From positions 1 to 36,039 of IMG/VR virus record IMGVR_UViG_3300025769_000033: 36,039 bases of DNA. One strand, 5' to 3'. A program made the translations under genes and the position numbers. The notes beneath the pieces were generated by a model, which did no database searches, had not been told where the DNA came from, and was given only the letters and a program-made list of their open reading frames with translations. This document shows, in pieces, positions 21,206 to 27,329 of the stretch (the stretch's first letter is position 1; every line of letters begins with the position of its first letter). This stretch comes from a virus.

Positions 21206-21709
21206 ATGAAAAACCCGATCGCCAAACCCAAACTCGCGACCGTGCCGCTCTCGCTGGCGGAAGCCAATGAATTCGTGCGCCGTCACCATCGGCACCACCG
21301 GCCAGTGGTCGGACATAAATTTTCGATCGGCGCAGTGCTCGGGGATCGGGTGGTTGGGGTGGCGATTGTGGGGAGGCCGGTTTCCCGACACCGCGATGAC
21401 GGCCTCACGCTTGAGGTCACGAGGCTCTACACGGATGGCACCCCGAACGCTTGTTCTTACCTTGACGGGGAGGCTTGGCGCGCGGCCAAGGCGCTCGGCT
21501 TTAAGAGGCTCGAAACCTATGACTGGCGCATGGTTGCCGACTGGCCCCGCCTTCCTCCGGCGTCGTAGGCGCTCGGCTTTAAGAGGCTCGAAACCTATGA
21601 CTGGCACATGGTTGCCGAGGTGAGGGGGCGCAGTTGGTCGACCCCGAGCCGTCCGCGCGTGGACACGCACCCGCTCGGGCAAAAGCTCTTGTGGGAGGTC
21701 GAGGCATGA
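21206..21709 (+). pseudogene. XF1762-type gene interrupted by a partial duplication and an amber codon
   Basis: Residues 1-95 follow the XF1762 family pattern: LSLAEANEFVRRHHRHHRPVVGHKFSIGAVLGDRVVGVAIVGRP, DGLTLEVTRLYTDGTPNACSYL and RAAKALGFKRLETYDW. The frame meets TAG at 21566-21568. Immediately after it, still in frame, GCG-CTC-GGC begins a second copy of the stretch from 21491, 78 bases downstream, with one difference, and it leads on to the family's expected C-terminus RGRSWSTPSRPRVDTHPLGQ up to a TGA at 21707. An intact gene of 167 codons is thus cut into two pieces. TAG is a used stop elsewhere in this genome, so it is not simply recoded. Confidence 0.75.
21491..21619 (+). repeat. In-frame tandem partial duplication
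   Basis: Copies begin at 21491 and 21569 (78 bases, 26 codons apart) and match for about 50 bases with a G/A change near the end. They diverge after GTTGCCGA. The unit of ~50 bases is what splits the XF1762-type gene. Confidence 0.9.
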
Positions 21710-21942
21710 CGGGTCGCAAAAACCCCATCGCCAAGCATTTGAATGTTAATCGCCCGCAGGCGATCGACGGTAAACGCTCGGAGCCAGAGCCCGATCCGCG
21801 CGAGCAGATCTATTGCACGCGCTGCGGTGCATGGGCCGAGGAGGGCGCGGTGCCGCAACTAGTCTGGGTCGCCGGGCATAGCCAATGCGCGGCGTGCCAT
21901 CGGGTTATAGATGAATGCTGTCAGGGCGAGCAGGCGACATGA
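21706..21942 (+). CDS. Small zinc-ribbon protein (78 aa)
   Basis: C37-x2-C40 (YCTRCGAW) and C61-x2-C64 (QCAACHRV) form a zinc ribbon. The N-terminal KNPIAKHLNVNRPQAIDGKR resembles short phage proteins whose start reads KNP-AKH. It is translationally coupled to the broken XF1762 gene (ATGA) and to the methyltransferase downstream (ATGA). Its last 26 bases before the final codons are repeated at 23569. Confidence 0.65.
   Translation: MTGRKNPIAKHLNVNRPQAIDGKRSEPEPDPREQIYCTRCGAWAEEGAVPQLVWVAGHSQCAACHRVIDECCQGEQAT
21889..21914 (+). repeat. 26-bp repeat, copy A (end of zinc-ribbon gene)
   Basis: The 26 bases are identical to 23569-23594. Here they code for the residues around A62 to D69 of the zinc ribbon; the second copy lies before the start of the 187-codon gene. 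The pair bracket the methyltransferase, DUF6948 and RS-repeat genes. Confidence 0.9.
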
Positions 21943-23051
21943 ACGTCCTGTCCGTCTGTTCCGGCATCGGAGCGCCAGAGGCTGCTTGGTCTCCGCTCGG
22001 CTGGGACTTTATCGCCTGCTCCGAGATCGACGCCTTCCCAGCGGCTGTAATGGCGCATCACTACCCCGACGTCCCGAACTGGGGCGACATGACCAATTTC
22101 CAGAGGTGGCCGGATGCAGATGTCGATGTTCTCGTTGGAGGAACCCCATGCCAGTCGTTCAGCGTCGCAGGGCTCCGCAGAGGAATGGATGACCCGCGTG
22201 GTAACCTCGCCCTCACATATCTTGCCATCTCTGACCGCTATCGGCCCCGCTGGTTGGTATGGGAGAACGTCCCCGGCGTCTTGTCATCAAACGGAGGACG
22301 GGACTTTGGAGCCTTCCTCGGGGCGTTGGGGCAACTCGGGTATGGGTTCGCCTACCGAGTGCTTGACGCTCAATACTTCGGCTTGGCCCAGCGACGGAAG
22401 CGCGTGTTCGTTGTCGGGCATTTTGGTGACTGGCGACGTGCCGCGGCGGTACTTTTTGAGCGCGACAGCTTGTCGGGGCATCCTCCGCCGAGCCGAGAAG
22501 CGGGGGAAGAGTTTGCCGCCCCAACTGCGCCAAGCCTTACAGCGAGTGGCCGCGGCGTAGAGCGCGCCGGAGAGAGCCGAGGCCAAGATCCCGTCGTTGC
22601 AATGTGCCTGAATGCCCATGGCGGCTCTGGACGCATGGATGCGGAAAGCGAAACGCTTGTCACCCACACCCTGCGCGGGGATGGCTTCGATGCATCGGAG
22701 GATGGGACGGGCCGCGGGACGCCTTTGGTCGCCGCAGTCGCAGACACCCTTACCGCGCACTGGGAGCGATCGCAGGGGGCTAAGGCGGGCAACTCGGTGG
22801 GGATGATTAACGCCATTACCTACCCGGACGCCGTTCGGCGCTTGATGCCGATCGAGTGCGAGCGGCTCCAAGGGTTCCGAGACGGCTACACCGCCATCAC
22901 TTATCGCGGCAAGCCAGCAGCGGATGGGCCGCGATACAAGGCGCTGGGAAATTCCATGGCCGTGCCGGTCGTGCGCTGGATCGGGGAGCGGATCAGGACC
23001 GCAGAGGGCATGTATTTAGCAACCACCATCCACAAGGAAAAGTGCAAATGA
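21939..23051 (+). CDS. C5-cytosine DNA methyltransferase (370 aa)
   Basis: Motif I (SVCSGIGAPE, residues 5-14), motif IV with catalytic Cys71 in GGTPCQSFS, motif VI ENVPG (109-113), motif VIII QRRKRVFVVG (151-160) and motif X GNSMAVPVVRW near the end are all intact. Residues ~175-270 form a variable target-recognition region. The protein modifies cytosine in phage DNA, probably protecting it from host restriction; no cognate endonuclease is adjacent. The start at 21939 overlaps the zinc-ribbon stop. The target sequence cannot be read from the protein. Confidence 0.93.
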   Translation: MNVLSVCSGIGAPEAAWSPLGWDFIACSEIDAFPAAVMAHHYPDVPNWGDMTNFQRWPDADVDVLVGGTPCQSFSVAGLRRGMDDPRGNLALTYLAISDRYRPRWLVWENVPGVLSSNGGRDFGAFLGALGQLGYGFAYRVLDAQYFGLAQRRKRVFVVGHFGDWRRAAAVLFERDSLSGHPPPSREAGEEFAAPTAPSLTASGRGVERAGESRGQDPVVAMCLNAHGGSGRMDAESETLVTHTLRGDGFDASEDGTGRGTPLVAAVADTLTAHWERSQGAKAGNSVGMINAITYPDAVRRLMPIECERLQGFRDGYTAITYRGKPAADGPRYKALGNSMAVPVVRWIGERIRTAEGMYLATTIHKEKCK

Positions 23052-23314
23052 AGGTGATCGCGAACGAAGTTGAGAACGAAGGTCTCGAATGCCTTCTGGG
23101 ACAAACTGTTACTCTATGGTGTGGCTTGTACATATACACCGGGAAGCTGGTAGAGGCGAATAGGACCTGCGTCAAACTAAATAACGCGATGATCGTCTAT
23201 GAGACAGGTGAGTTTTCCGCGCCGCAGTGGAAAGACGCCCAACCCCTCGGTGTAGATGCTTGGTATGTCCAGGTGCAGGCCATCGAAAGTTTCGGAGTCA
23301 TGAACAAGTCATGA
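23048..23314 (+). CDS. DUF6948-like protein (88 aa)
   Basis: The pattern ENEGLECLLGQTVTLWCGLYIYTGKL, NAMIVYETGEF and DAWYVQVQAIESFGVM is that of the DUF6948 family of small phage proteins, commonly placed beside low-complexity genes as here. The function is unknown. It overlaps the methyltransferase stop (ATGA) and in turn overlaps the next gene (ATGA). Confidence 0.75.
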   Translation: MKVIANEVENEGLECLLGQTVTLWCGLYIYTGKLVEANRTCVKLNNAMIVYETGEFSAPQWKDAQPLGVDAWYVQVQAIESFGVMNKS

Positions 23315-23565
23315 CCGCTGCACGATATAGATCTAGGTCTATGCCTGGGTTTAAGTCTTGGTCTGGGCCTAGGTCTATGTCTATGTCTAGGTCTGGGTCT
23401 AGTTATGGGTTTCGGTCTTGGTCTTGGTCTAGGTCTTGGTCTAGGTCTAGGTCTTGGTCTGGGTCTTGGTCTTGGTCTGGGTCTTGGTCTGGGTCAAGCT
23501 CGATCAGGTTATTGACGAGTGTTGCCGGGGCGATGCCGAGGAGAGTAATATTGTGGGAGCCGTGA
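23311..23565 (+). CDS. RS/SW-repeat low-complexity protein (84 aa)
   Basis: From residue 6 to about 61 the product is built of Ser-x pairs: RSRS, SMSMSRSG, SWSWSRSW, SGSWSGS. They are encoded by a near-continuous GGTCTN hexanucleotide repeat. The ATG overlaps the DUF6948 stop. The repeats are imperfect and are expected to vary between strains by slippage, always in steps of two residues, so the frame survives. The opposite strand is open too and would read Asp-Pro-Asp-Gln repeats. I know of low-complexity genes in this place in other phages but not of a function. Confidence 0.6.
   Translation: MTAARYRSRSMPGFKSWSGPRSMSMSRSGSSYGFRSWSWSRSWSRSRSWSGSWSWSGSWSGSSSIRLLTSVAGAMPRRVILWEP
23329..23494 (+). 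repeat. GGTCTN hexanucleotide tandem repeat
   Basis: About 25 to 28 imperfect units of GGTCTT, GGTCTA, GGTCTG and GGGTCT. The period of six keeps the reading frame open on both strands. It encodes the RS/SW repeat of the gene at 23311-23565. Confidence 0.9.
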
Positions 23566-23568
23566 CAA

Positions 23569-23594
23569 GCGGCGTGCCATCGGGTTATAGATGA
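23569..23594 (+). repeat. 26-bp repeat, copy B
   Basis: Identical to 21889-21914. Here it lies in non-coding DNA and ends at the ATGATG that starts the 187-codon gene; it looks like the end of a former zinc-ribbon gene left after an insertion. Confidence 0.9.
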
Positions 23595-24154
23595 TGGTAA
23601 ATTTACCTGATCATAAAAGGCGTTGTTTAGCCCGTGAGACGCTACAGTTTGTAGCGGATCATCAATGGATCGCGCCATCTTACAAACGCGACCCTAAATG
23701 GCTTTTACAGGAAATTGAGGACATCAAAAAGCACCTGCCCGTTGCATTGACGCAGGCCGTCCACGCCGCGCGCGATCTGCCTTGGAGCGAGTTTTGGGTC
23801 GACCCTCGCGTTGTGAGGGCGGAGCGGCTCTGCAAGCAGCAGCGCGAGGATATTTTGGAGCGCTTCGGCTATTTTCATGCCGAGCACTTGTGGCGGATAC
23901 CGCAGGATGACGAGGCTTTTGATCTTTGCCTGATGTGCGAGGACTGCTGCGACCTGCACGACCAGATAGTGCCCGAAACATGCTACCGCGACAAAGATGG
24001 GCAATTGGTTATCCATGATCCTTGGTCGACGAGCGCCACGGTGACCGCATTTAAGGAAAGCGACTGGGGTCTCGAGACTAATGACGATCGCGATCTCCGA
24101 TATGCGTGGCGTCAGCACTGGAGACGAGCCACTCGATCTGAACCCGCGCCTTGA
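23591..24154 (+). CDS. Hypothetical protein (187 aa)
   Basis: No family recognised. The N-terminal half is helical and basic (LPDHKRRCLARETLQFVADHQ), the middle holds a Cys cluster (LCLMCEDCCDL at ~115-125) and the C-terminus is Trp-rich and charged. Two adjacent ATG codons (23591 and 23594) are both possible starts. It ends the accessory cassette before the excisionase. Confidence 0.6.
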   Translation: MMVNLPDHKRRCLARETLQFVADHQWIAPSYKRDPKWLLQEIEDIKKHLPVALTQAVHAARDLPWSEFWVDPRVVRAERLCKQQREDILERFGYFHAEHLWRIPQDDEAFDLCLMCEDCCDLHDQIVPETCYRDKDGQLVIHDPWSTSATVTAFKESDWGLETNDDRDLRYAWRQHWRRATRSEPAP

Positions 24155-24193
24155 TCAAGCCGCCAAAGCGGGCAGGGTGATATTGGAGGAAAA

Positions 24194-24469
24194 ATGAACC
24201 AGGAGATTTTCACGGTCGGCCAATTGGCGGAGCGATGGGGGGTGCCGCTTAGCAGCATCAGGAGGATGATCAAGCGTAAACAGTTGCGCGCGTTCCGCGT
24301 CGGGCGGCATCATCGTGTGACATTGCAGGCCATAACGGAACACGAACAATGCGGATCAAGCTCTTCCGAGGTAAATGGTGCGCAGTCTGGCGAGAGAGCG
24401 GCCAGACCAGACGCGTCTCGCTCCGCACTGACGATCGTGACATTGCCGAGCAGCGCCTCGCGGACTTGA
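24194..24469 (+). CDS. Excisionase-like MerR/HTH_17 protein (91 aa)
   Basis: ATTGGAGGAAAA before ATG 24194 is the best ribosome site of the region. Residues ~6-50 (FTVGQLAERWGVPLSSIRRMIKRKQLRAFRVGRHHRVTLQAI) are an HTH_17 winged helix as in phage excisionases and their helper proteins. The final 40 residues (Ser/Ala-rich) overlap the integrase in another frame by 120 bases and may not be needed. Directly upstream of the integrase, so it would set the direction of recombination. Confidence 0.75.
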   Translation: MNQEIFTVGQLAERWGVPLSSIRRMIKRKQLRAFRVGRHHRVTLQAITEHEQCGSSSSEVNGAQSGERAARPDASRSALTIVTLPSSASRT

Positions 24470-25290
24470 GAGCGCAGGCGGCTCGACCGCGCGAGGATAC
24501 CATCGCGGCGGTCATGGAGGCCTATATCGCCGCCGGAGATCGAGAGCGCGCCCGGTATTCGTACAAAGCGCTGCGGCCCTTCTGGGGCGCTCTCCGACCT
24601 GATCAGATATGTCCTGAGCTTTGTCGCGAGTATATCGCCCTGCGGCGCGAGGTCGTGCAGGACGGCACGATCCGGCGCGAGATCACCGACCTGCGCAGCG
24701 CCGTCCGAGCGCATGCAACAGATAAAAGCGCGATCTTCGAACTACCTGCGCCGCCGGCACCCCGGCACCGTCATATCACCAAGGGCGAATACCGCGCGCT
24801 CCGAGACGCCGCCGTCTCAACGCCTCACCTCTATCTTTTCTTGGAGCTAGCAATTGCCACCGGCGCGCGCAAAACAGCGCTGTTGCAGCTGACGTGGCCT
24901 CAGATCGACTTCCCACGCCAGCGGATCGACCTCGGCATCGGCACGAAGAATAAAGGGCGGGCAGTGCTTCCGATGACGGCGGGGGCGCGGCGAGCACTGA
25001 TCGTTGCCAAGCAGGTCGCGATGACGCATCACGTCATCGAGTTCGCCGGCAAGCCGGTGCTCGACATCAAGAAGTCGTTCGCCAGGGCTGTCCAGCGGGC
25101 GGGGCTGGAGGATGTAACGCCGCACGTCCTGCGGCACAGCGCCGCCGTCTGGATGGCGGAGGCCGGCGTGCCAATGGCGGAGATCGCGCAGTATCTTGGC
25201 CACGACAGCCTCGAGACAACGCGAAAAATATACGCGCGTTTCAGCCCAGACTATCTGCGCGGCGCGGCGCGGGCGCTTGAGGTGGACTAA
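24349..25290 (+). CDS. int: Tyrosine recombinase integrase (313 aa)
   Basis: The catalytic set is complete: R174 in TGARKTALLQLTW, Lys near 200-202 (TKNKGR), H259-x-x-R262 in HVLRHSAAVW, H285 in YLGHDS and Y295 in TRKIYARFSP. The N-terminal part (residues ~1-45, FRGKWCAVWRESGQTRRVSLRTDD) and SAM-like core-binding domain (~52-130) are in order. The attP region begins 260 bases past its stop. Integration into a tRNA-Pro gene is expected. The ATG is inside the excisionase gene. Confidence 0.92.
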   Translation: MRIKLFRGKWCAVWRESGQTRRVSLRTDDRDIAEQRLADLRAQAARPREDTIAAVMEAYIAAGDRERARYSYKALRPFWGALRPDQICPELCREYIALRREVVQDGTIRREITDLRSAVRAHATDKSAIFELPAPPAPRHRHITKGEYRALRDAAVSTPHLYLFLELAIATGARKTALLQLTWPQIDFPRQRIDLGIGTKNKGRAVLPMTAGARRALIVAKQVAMTHHVIEFAGKPVLDIKKSFARAVQRAGLEDVTPHVLRHSAAVWMAEAGVPMAEIAQYLGHDSLETTRKIYARFSPDYLRGAARALEVD

Positions 25291-25297
25291 ACTGCAA

Positions 25298-25326
25298 GTG
25301 GGGGAAGCGCGTCGCTGTTTCCCCAC
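25298..25326 (+). terminator. Hairpin after the integrase
   Basis: GTGGGGGAA pairs with TTTCCCCAC (one G-T) around an 11-nt loop, eight bases past the stop. No clear T tract follows, so it is a weak terminator at best. Confidence 0.45.
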
Positions 25327-25430
25327 CCCCGCGTCCCACACTTTGCGATGGTTTTGCGCGCCGCAGCGGACTGCGACGAACACCCCCGCATGTCATTTAT
25401 ACGGACCCTTTGTTGAGGGCGAAAACGCAA

Positions 25431-25461
25431 AAGAGGCAGGGGTCGGAGGTTCAATTGAACC
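25431..25461 (+). repeat. att-like repeat, left copy with GGTTCAATTGAACC
   Basis: AAGAGGCAGGGGTCGG followed by the 14-bp palindrome GGTTCAATTGAACC. The first part is similar to the tRNA variable loop and T arm at 25564-25590. A near-identical copy at 25628-25659 differs by one inserted base. Candidates for arm-type integrase sites or for decayed att cores. Confidence 0.8.
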
Positions 25462-25509
25462 CGAAACCGTGAACGTGAAGTGAACAAAACGTCACTTTTG
25501 AGCATTTTG

Positions 25510-25534
25510 TGACATTAAGAATCGTTTAATGTCA
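25510..25534. repeat. Dyad TGACATTAA-N7-TTAATGTCA
   Basis: Two perfect 9-base half-sites in inverted orientation surround a 7-base spacer; this is the geometry of core-type sites of tyrosine recombinases. The left half overlaps another inverted pair, GTCAC and GTGAC. It lies 17 bases before the tRNA fragment. Confidence 0.75.
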
Positions 25535-25550
25535 ATTAGTTACGCTTAGG

Positions 25551-25603
25551 CCCCTGCATTCGGGAGGCAGGGGCCGGAGGTTCGAATCCTCTCTCCCCGA
25601 CCA
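25551..25603 (+). other. attP core: 3' half of tRNA-Pro(CGG)
   Basis: From the anticodon arm (CCCCTGCA, loop TTCGGGA, GGCAGGGG) through variable loop, T arm (GGAGGTTCGAATCCTCT) and acceptor strand CTCCCCG to the encoded CCA at 25601-25603, this is the 3' half of a tRNA-Pro. The D arm and 5' half are absent, so it is no functional tRNA. Integration here would rebuild the host gene; crossover in the anticodon loop is typical for such integrases. Confidence 0.9.
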
Positions 25604-25627
25604 ATAATATCAATGACTTAGCGGAAA

Positions 25628-25659
25628 AAGAGGCAGGGGTCGGAAGGTTCAATTGAACC
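25628..25659 (+). repeat. att-like repeat, right copy
   Basis: Same as the left copy at 25431 with one extra A inside; ends in GGTTCAATTGAACC. The two copies lie on either side of the tRNA half at similar distance (102 and 25 bases). Confidence 0.8.
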
Positions 25660-25715
25660 TCCTGGGGCCTATAATTGGCCTTAAATATGAACGTTTCTGC
25701 CAATTTGGGGGACCA

Positions 25716-25733
25716 CTGCCTCTCGAGAGGCAG
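25716..25733. repeat. Perfect 18-bp palindrome CTGCCTCTCGAGAGGCAG
   Basis: It contains GAGGCAG, as in the att-like repeats, on both arms. It is 11 bases beyond the stop of the o-spanin gene and could end leftward late transcripts as well as belong to the att region. Confidence 0.7.
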
Positions 25734-25744
25734 TTCTCCCCCCC

Positions 25745-25945
25745 TTACCGGCAAAGCGCCTCCCAGGCCGCGTTATGCTCGGCGATCTGGCGCTCGGTGC
25801 CGGCGGTCAGCACGTCGGATCTTGATGGCTTGATAATTTGAAACGCGACGCACGACACGTCAGTCGCGGTAGTGGTCAGCGCGCACCCGGTCAGCGTTAA
25901 TGCGAGCGCTATTTGCGCGGCGGATCTTTTCCAGCTGCTCGGCAT
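25745..25945 (-). CDS. Rz1-like outer-membrane spanin lipoprotein (66 aa)
   Basis: A signal sequence with lipobox LTGC at about residues 18-21 would lipidate Cys21. The mature part (CALTTTATDVSCVAFQIIKP... LTAGTERQIAEHNAAWEALCR) is the short soluble domain expected of an Rz1-like protein. The first 86 bases overlap the upstream spanin gene in another frame, the classic Rz/Rz1 embedding. It is the last gene of the late operon. Confidence 0.75.
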   Translation of the reverse strand: MPSSWKRSAAQIALALTLTGCALTTTATDVSCVAFQIIKPSRSDVLTAGTERQIAEHNAAWEALCR

Positions 25946-26066
25946 TGTTCTCTCCCTCAGCCTCGCGCTTGCCGGCCTCGATCAACTGCCGCCGGCTCCA
26001 CCATTCGGACAGCGCTCGAAAGATCCCGGCGATCTGACCAATGGCGCTGAGCCAGCTAGACATCAT
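25860..26066 (-). CDS. Rz-like inner-membrane spanin (68 aa)
   Basis: A short hydrophobic N-terminal helix (SSWLSAIGQIAGIFRALSEWW) is followed by a charged coiled-coil region (RRQLIEAGKREAEGENNAEQLEKIRRANSARINADRVR). This is the plan of a small i-spanin, and the gene partly contains the Rz1-like gene. Both ATG codons at 26066 and 26063 are possible starts. Shorter than most Rz proteins, so the call rests largely on context. Confidence 0.6.
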   Translation of the reverse strand: MMSSWLSAIGQIAGIFRALSEWWSRRQLIEAGKREAEGENNAEQLEKIRRANSARINADRVRADHYRD

Positions 26067-26256
26067 CCGCGTTTTTGTTTTTGTAGACGTTGAGGCTGAG
26101 CCAGTTGAGGATCTGGAGCACGATGCCCAGCACGTTATTATCGACCTTGGTCGGCGTCAGCGCGGTGATCCCGTTCGCCGCAGCGATCAACGTGGCAAGG
26201 GCCGCGACCCAGGCTCCGGCCTCGGTGCTAGTCACCAGCGATACAAATTCCTGCAT
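26056..26256 (-). CDS. Holin candidate (66 aa)
   Basis: From ATG 26256, with GAGGAGAC before it, the product has a hydrophobic segment (AGAWVAALATLIAAANGITAL, residues ~13-33) and a second apolar stretch (NVLGIVLQILNWLSLNVY). It lies between the endolysin and the spanins. The pattern TPTKVDNNVLGIVLQILNWL occurs in small phage proteins of unknown function near lysis genes. A two-helix holin is plausible. Confidence 0.6.
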   Translation of the reverse strand: MQEFVSLVTSTEAGAWVAALATLIAAANGITALTPTKVDNNVLGIVLQILNWLSLNVYKNKNADDV

Positions 26257-26257
26257 T

Positions 26258-26665
26258 TCAAGTCTCCTCATAGAAGTGGTGACGACCGATCGTCGCGATG
26301 AAGCGCATGCTCTCCGCATCGCTCCAACTGGGCTTGATGGATGTCGTGTGATAGTGGGTCGGGGTCTCGCCGACGCCATGACGCAGCGCCTGCGTTAAAT
26401 TCTCCAGCGCGCGAAGAAACTCAGGCTCGTCAGGCTGCAAGCTCTCAACGATCCGCCTATTCGGGTCGCGGGCGTTCCAACAGCTGTACTGCCACGGCTT
26501 TTTGCAGACCGTCGCCAGCGTGCTGCCCCACCAGCCACCTCGCTGCGCGCGGGTGATGATGGTCGCCGCCACCCAGCGCTGACCTTCGTCGCTCTCGCCT
26601 CTAGCCTCGCCGAAAATAGTCCTCGCCGCCGTCTGTAGGTCGCCAATGCTCGGCACGATCGTCAT
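26258..26665 (-). CDS. Endolysin, SleB-type cell wall hydrolase (135 aa)
   Basis: AARTIFGEARGESDEGQRWVAATIITRA carries the catalytic Glu20 in the FGEARGE motif of SleB/Hydrolase_2 enzymes, followed by QYSCWNARDPN and a final HYHTTSIKPSWSD region with a conserved His and Trp cluster. It would cleave the glycan strand in peptidoglycan to end infection. It has no signal peptide, so it needs a holin. The length is normal for a phage single-domain enzyme. Confidence 0.88.
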   Translation of the reverse strand: MTIVPSIGDLQTAARTIFGEARGESDEGQRWVAATIITRAQRGGWWGSTLATVCKKPWQYSCWNARDPNRRIVESLQPDEPEFLRALENLTQALRHGVGETPTHYHTTSIKPSWSDAESMRFIATIGRHHFYEET

Positions 26666-26814
26666 TCCTGGCCCTCCCGCACCGCGCGGATAAGCAGCAC
26701 CGCGAGGCTCTCGGCCTGCTCCGGCGTCAGCTCCCAGCGCCTGCCGTTCGACGTGACGTGGACGTGGCTTCGAACGCGATCGACCTGCACGCTCACTACT
26801 TTTTGATCACCCAT
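26662..26814 (-). CDS. Small hypothetical protein (50 aa)
   Basis: The ATG at 26814 overlaps the end of the upstream nuclease-like gene, with GGCGGAG nearby; a longer in-frame extension is less likely. The product has a beta-hairpin-like start (KVVSVQVDRVRSHVHVTSNGRRWEL) and a helix (TPEQAESLAVLLIRAVREG). No function is evident. Confidence 0.55.
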   Translation of the reverse strand: MGDQKVVSVQVDRVRSHVHVTSNGRRWELTPEQAESLAVLLIRAVREGQE

Positions 26815-27136
26815 TCGTTTCTCCGCCCTGCTCAGCGTTGGCCCAAGCGCAATTCCCATCTGGATAGACGAGCAGCAGCTCGACCCCAGCCCTCGCCTGA
26901 TCAGCTGACAGGCGGCGGTGGCCGCTGCCCGCATAGTCGGTCGCGCGGACTTCGATCAGCGTCACCGACGCAGATACAGCGCCGCGTCGCTTGACGGCCA
27001 CCAGATCACAGAGGCTGTGGCTGCCCCAGGCCGTGAAACACTCGAATTTTCGGCGCGACAGCCATGCGATGGCGATCGCCTCGGCGGCTTTGCCGGTGGC
27101 GTGCGGGCCATAGCCAGCATCACCGGAGGTGGTCAT
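26807..27136 (-). CDS. Predicted PD-(D/E)XK-like nuclease (109 aa)
   Basis: E19 in TGKAAEAIAIAWLSR, D44 in HSLCDLVAVKRRG and LIEVRATDY with E62 and Arg64 in place of Lys resemble the Holliday-junction-resolvase fold. The core Lys-to-Arg change may reduce catalysis. An RRLSADQARAGVELLLVYP helix-strand follows, as in this group. It is the third nuclease of this type in the genome and the only one in the late operon, so a role in packaging or lysis-stage DNA work is possible. Confidence 0.6.
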   Translation of the reverse strand: MTTSGDAGYGPHATGKAAEAIAIAWLSRRKFECFTAWGSHSLCDLVAVKRRGAVSASVTLIEVRATDYAGSGHRRLSADQARAGVELLLVYPDGNCAWANAEQGGETNG

Positions 27137-27329
27137 ATAACCACGCGCTGCCGCCGCCTACCGCAGCGAGGAGCGCCCCCAAGCGTAGCATCACGAAAAA
27201 CCCGCCGCGCCCCATGTGGAGCGCCTTCGTCAGCTGCTGGCAGTCCTCGCGGATCGCCTTGATGTCGTCTCGCATGTCGACGATGGCCTGCTCGGCTTTG
27301 GCAAGCCGATCTCTTTCCTCGGGGGTCAT
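27120..27329 (-). CDS. Coiled-coil plus membrane segment, second holin candidate (69 aa)
   Basis: Residues 1-35 are a charged coil (EERDRLAKAEQAIVDMRDDIKAIREDCQQL) and residues ~43-62 a hydrophobic span (FFVMLRLGALLAAVGGGSAWLY). XhlA-type haemolysin and holin-accessory proteins have this order. It overlaps the next and previous genes by ATGA-type junctions. Confidence 0.6.
   Translation of the reverse strand: MTPEERDRLAKAEQAIVDMRDDIKAIREDCQQLTKALHMGRGGFFVMLRLGALLAAVGGGSAWLYDHLR

Larger units (their letters stand above)
25291..25744. other. attP region (454 bp without a gene)
   Basis: No credible coding sequence lies here. In order it holds the hairpin after int, an att-like repeat (25431-25461), a GTCAC-rich dyad (25490-25512), a 9+7+9 dyad (25510-25534), a tRNA-Pro 3' half (25551-25603), a second att-like repeat (25628-25659) and a perfect palindrome (25716-25733). 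ORFs through the tRNA fragment, such as the well-known GERGFEPPA reading, are artefacts of its antisense. Confidence 0.85.

Noticed and set aside
21206-21709. Genome-wide amber recoding to explain the split gene
   Set aside because: TAG ends the tail fibre gene (3127), the large terminase gene (10833) and others where readthrough would make no sense, so amber is a normal stop here.
23403-23678. Minus-strand Asp-Pro-Asp-Gln repeat protein
   Set aside because: It is the shadow of the hexanucleotide repeat read backwards and lies against the direction of the whole operon.
25551-25603. A functional tRNA-Pro gene
   Set aside because: Only the anticodon arm to CCA is present; the D arm and 5' acceptor strand are missing upstream.
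25536-25754. A minus-strand ORF with GERGFEPPAPASR through the tRNA fragment
   Set aside because: It is the well-known antisense translation of a tRNA 3' half and has no ribosome site; the region is attP.
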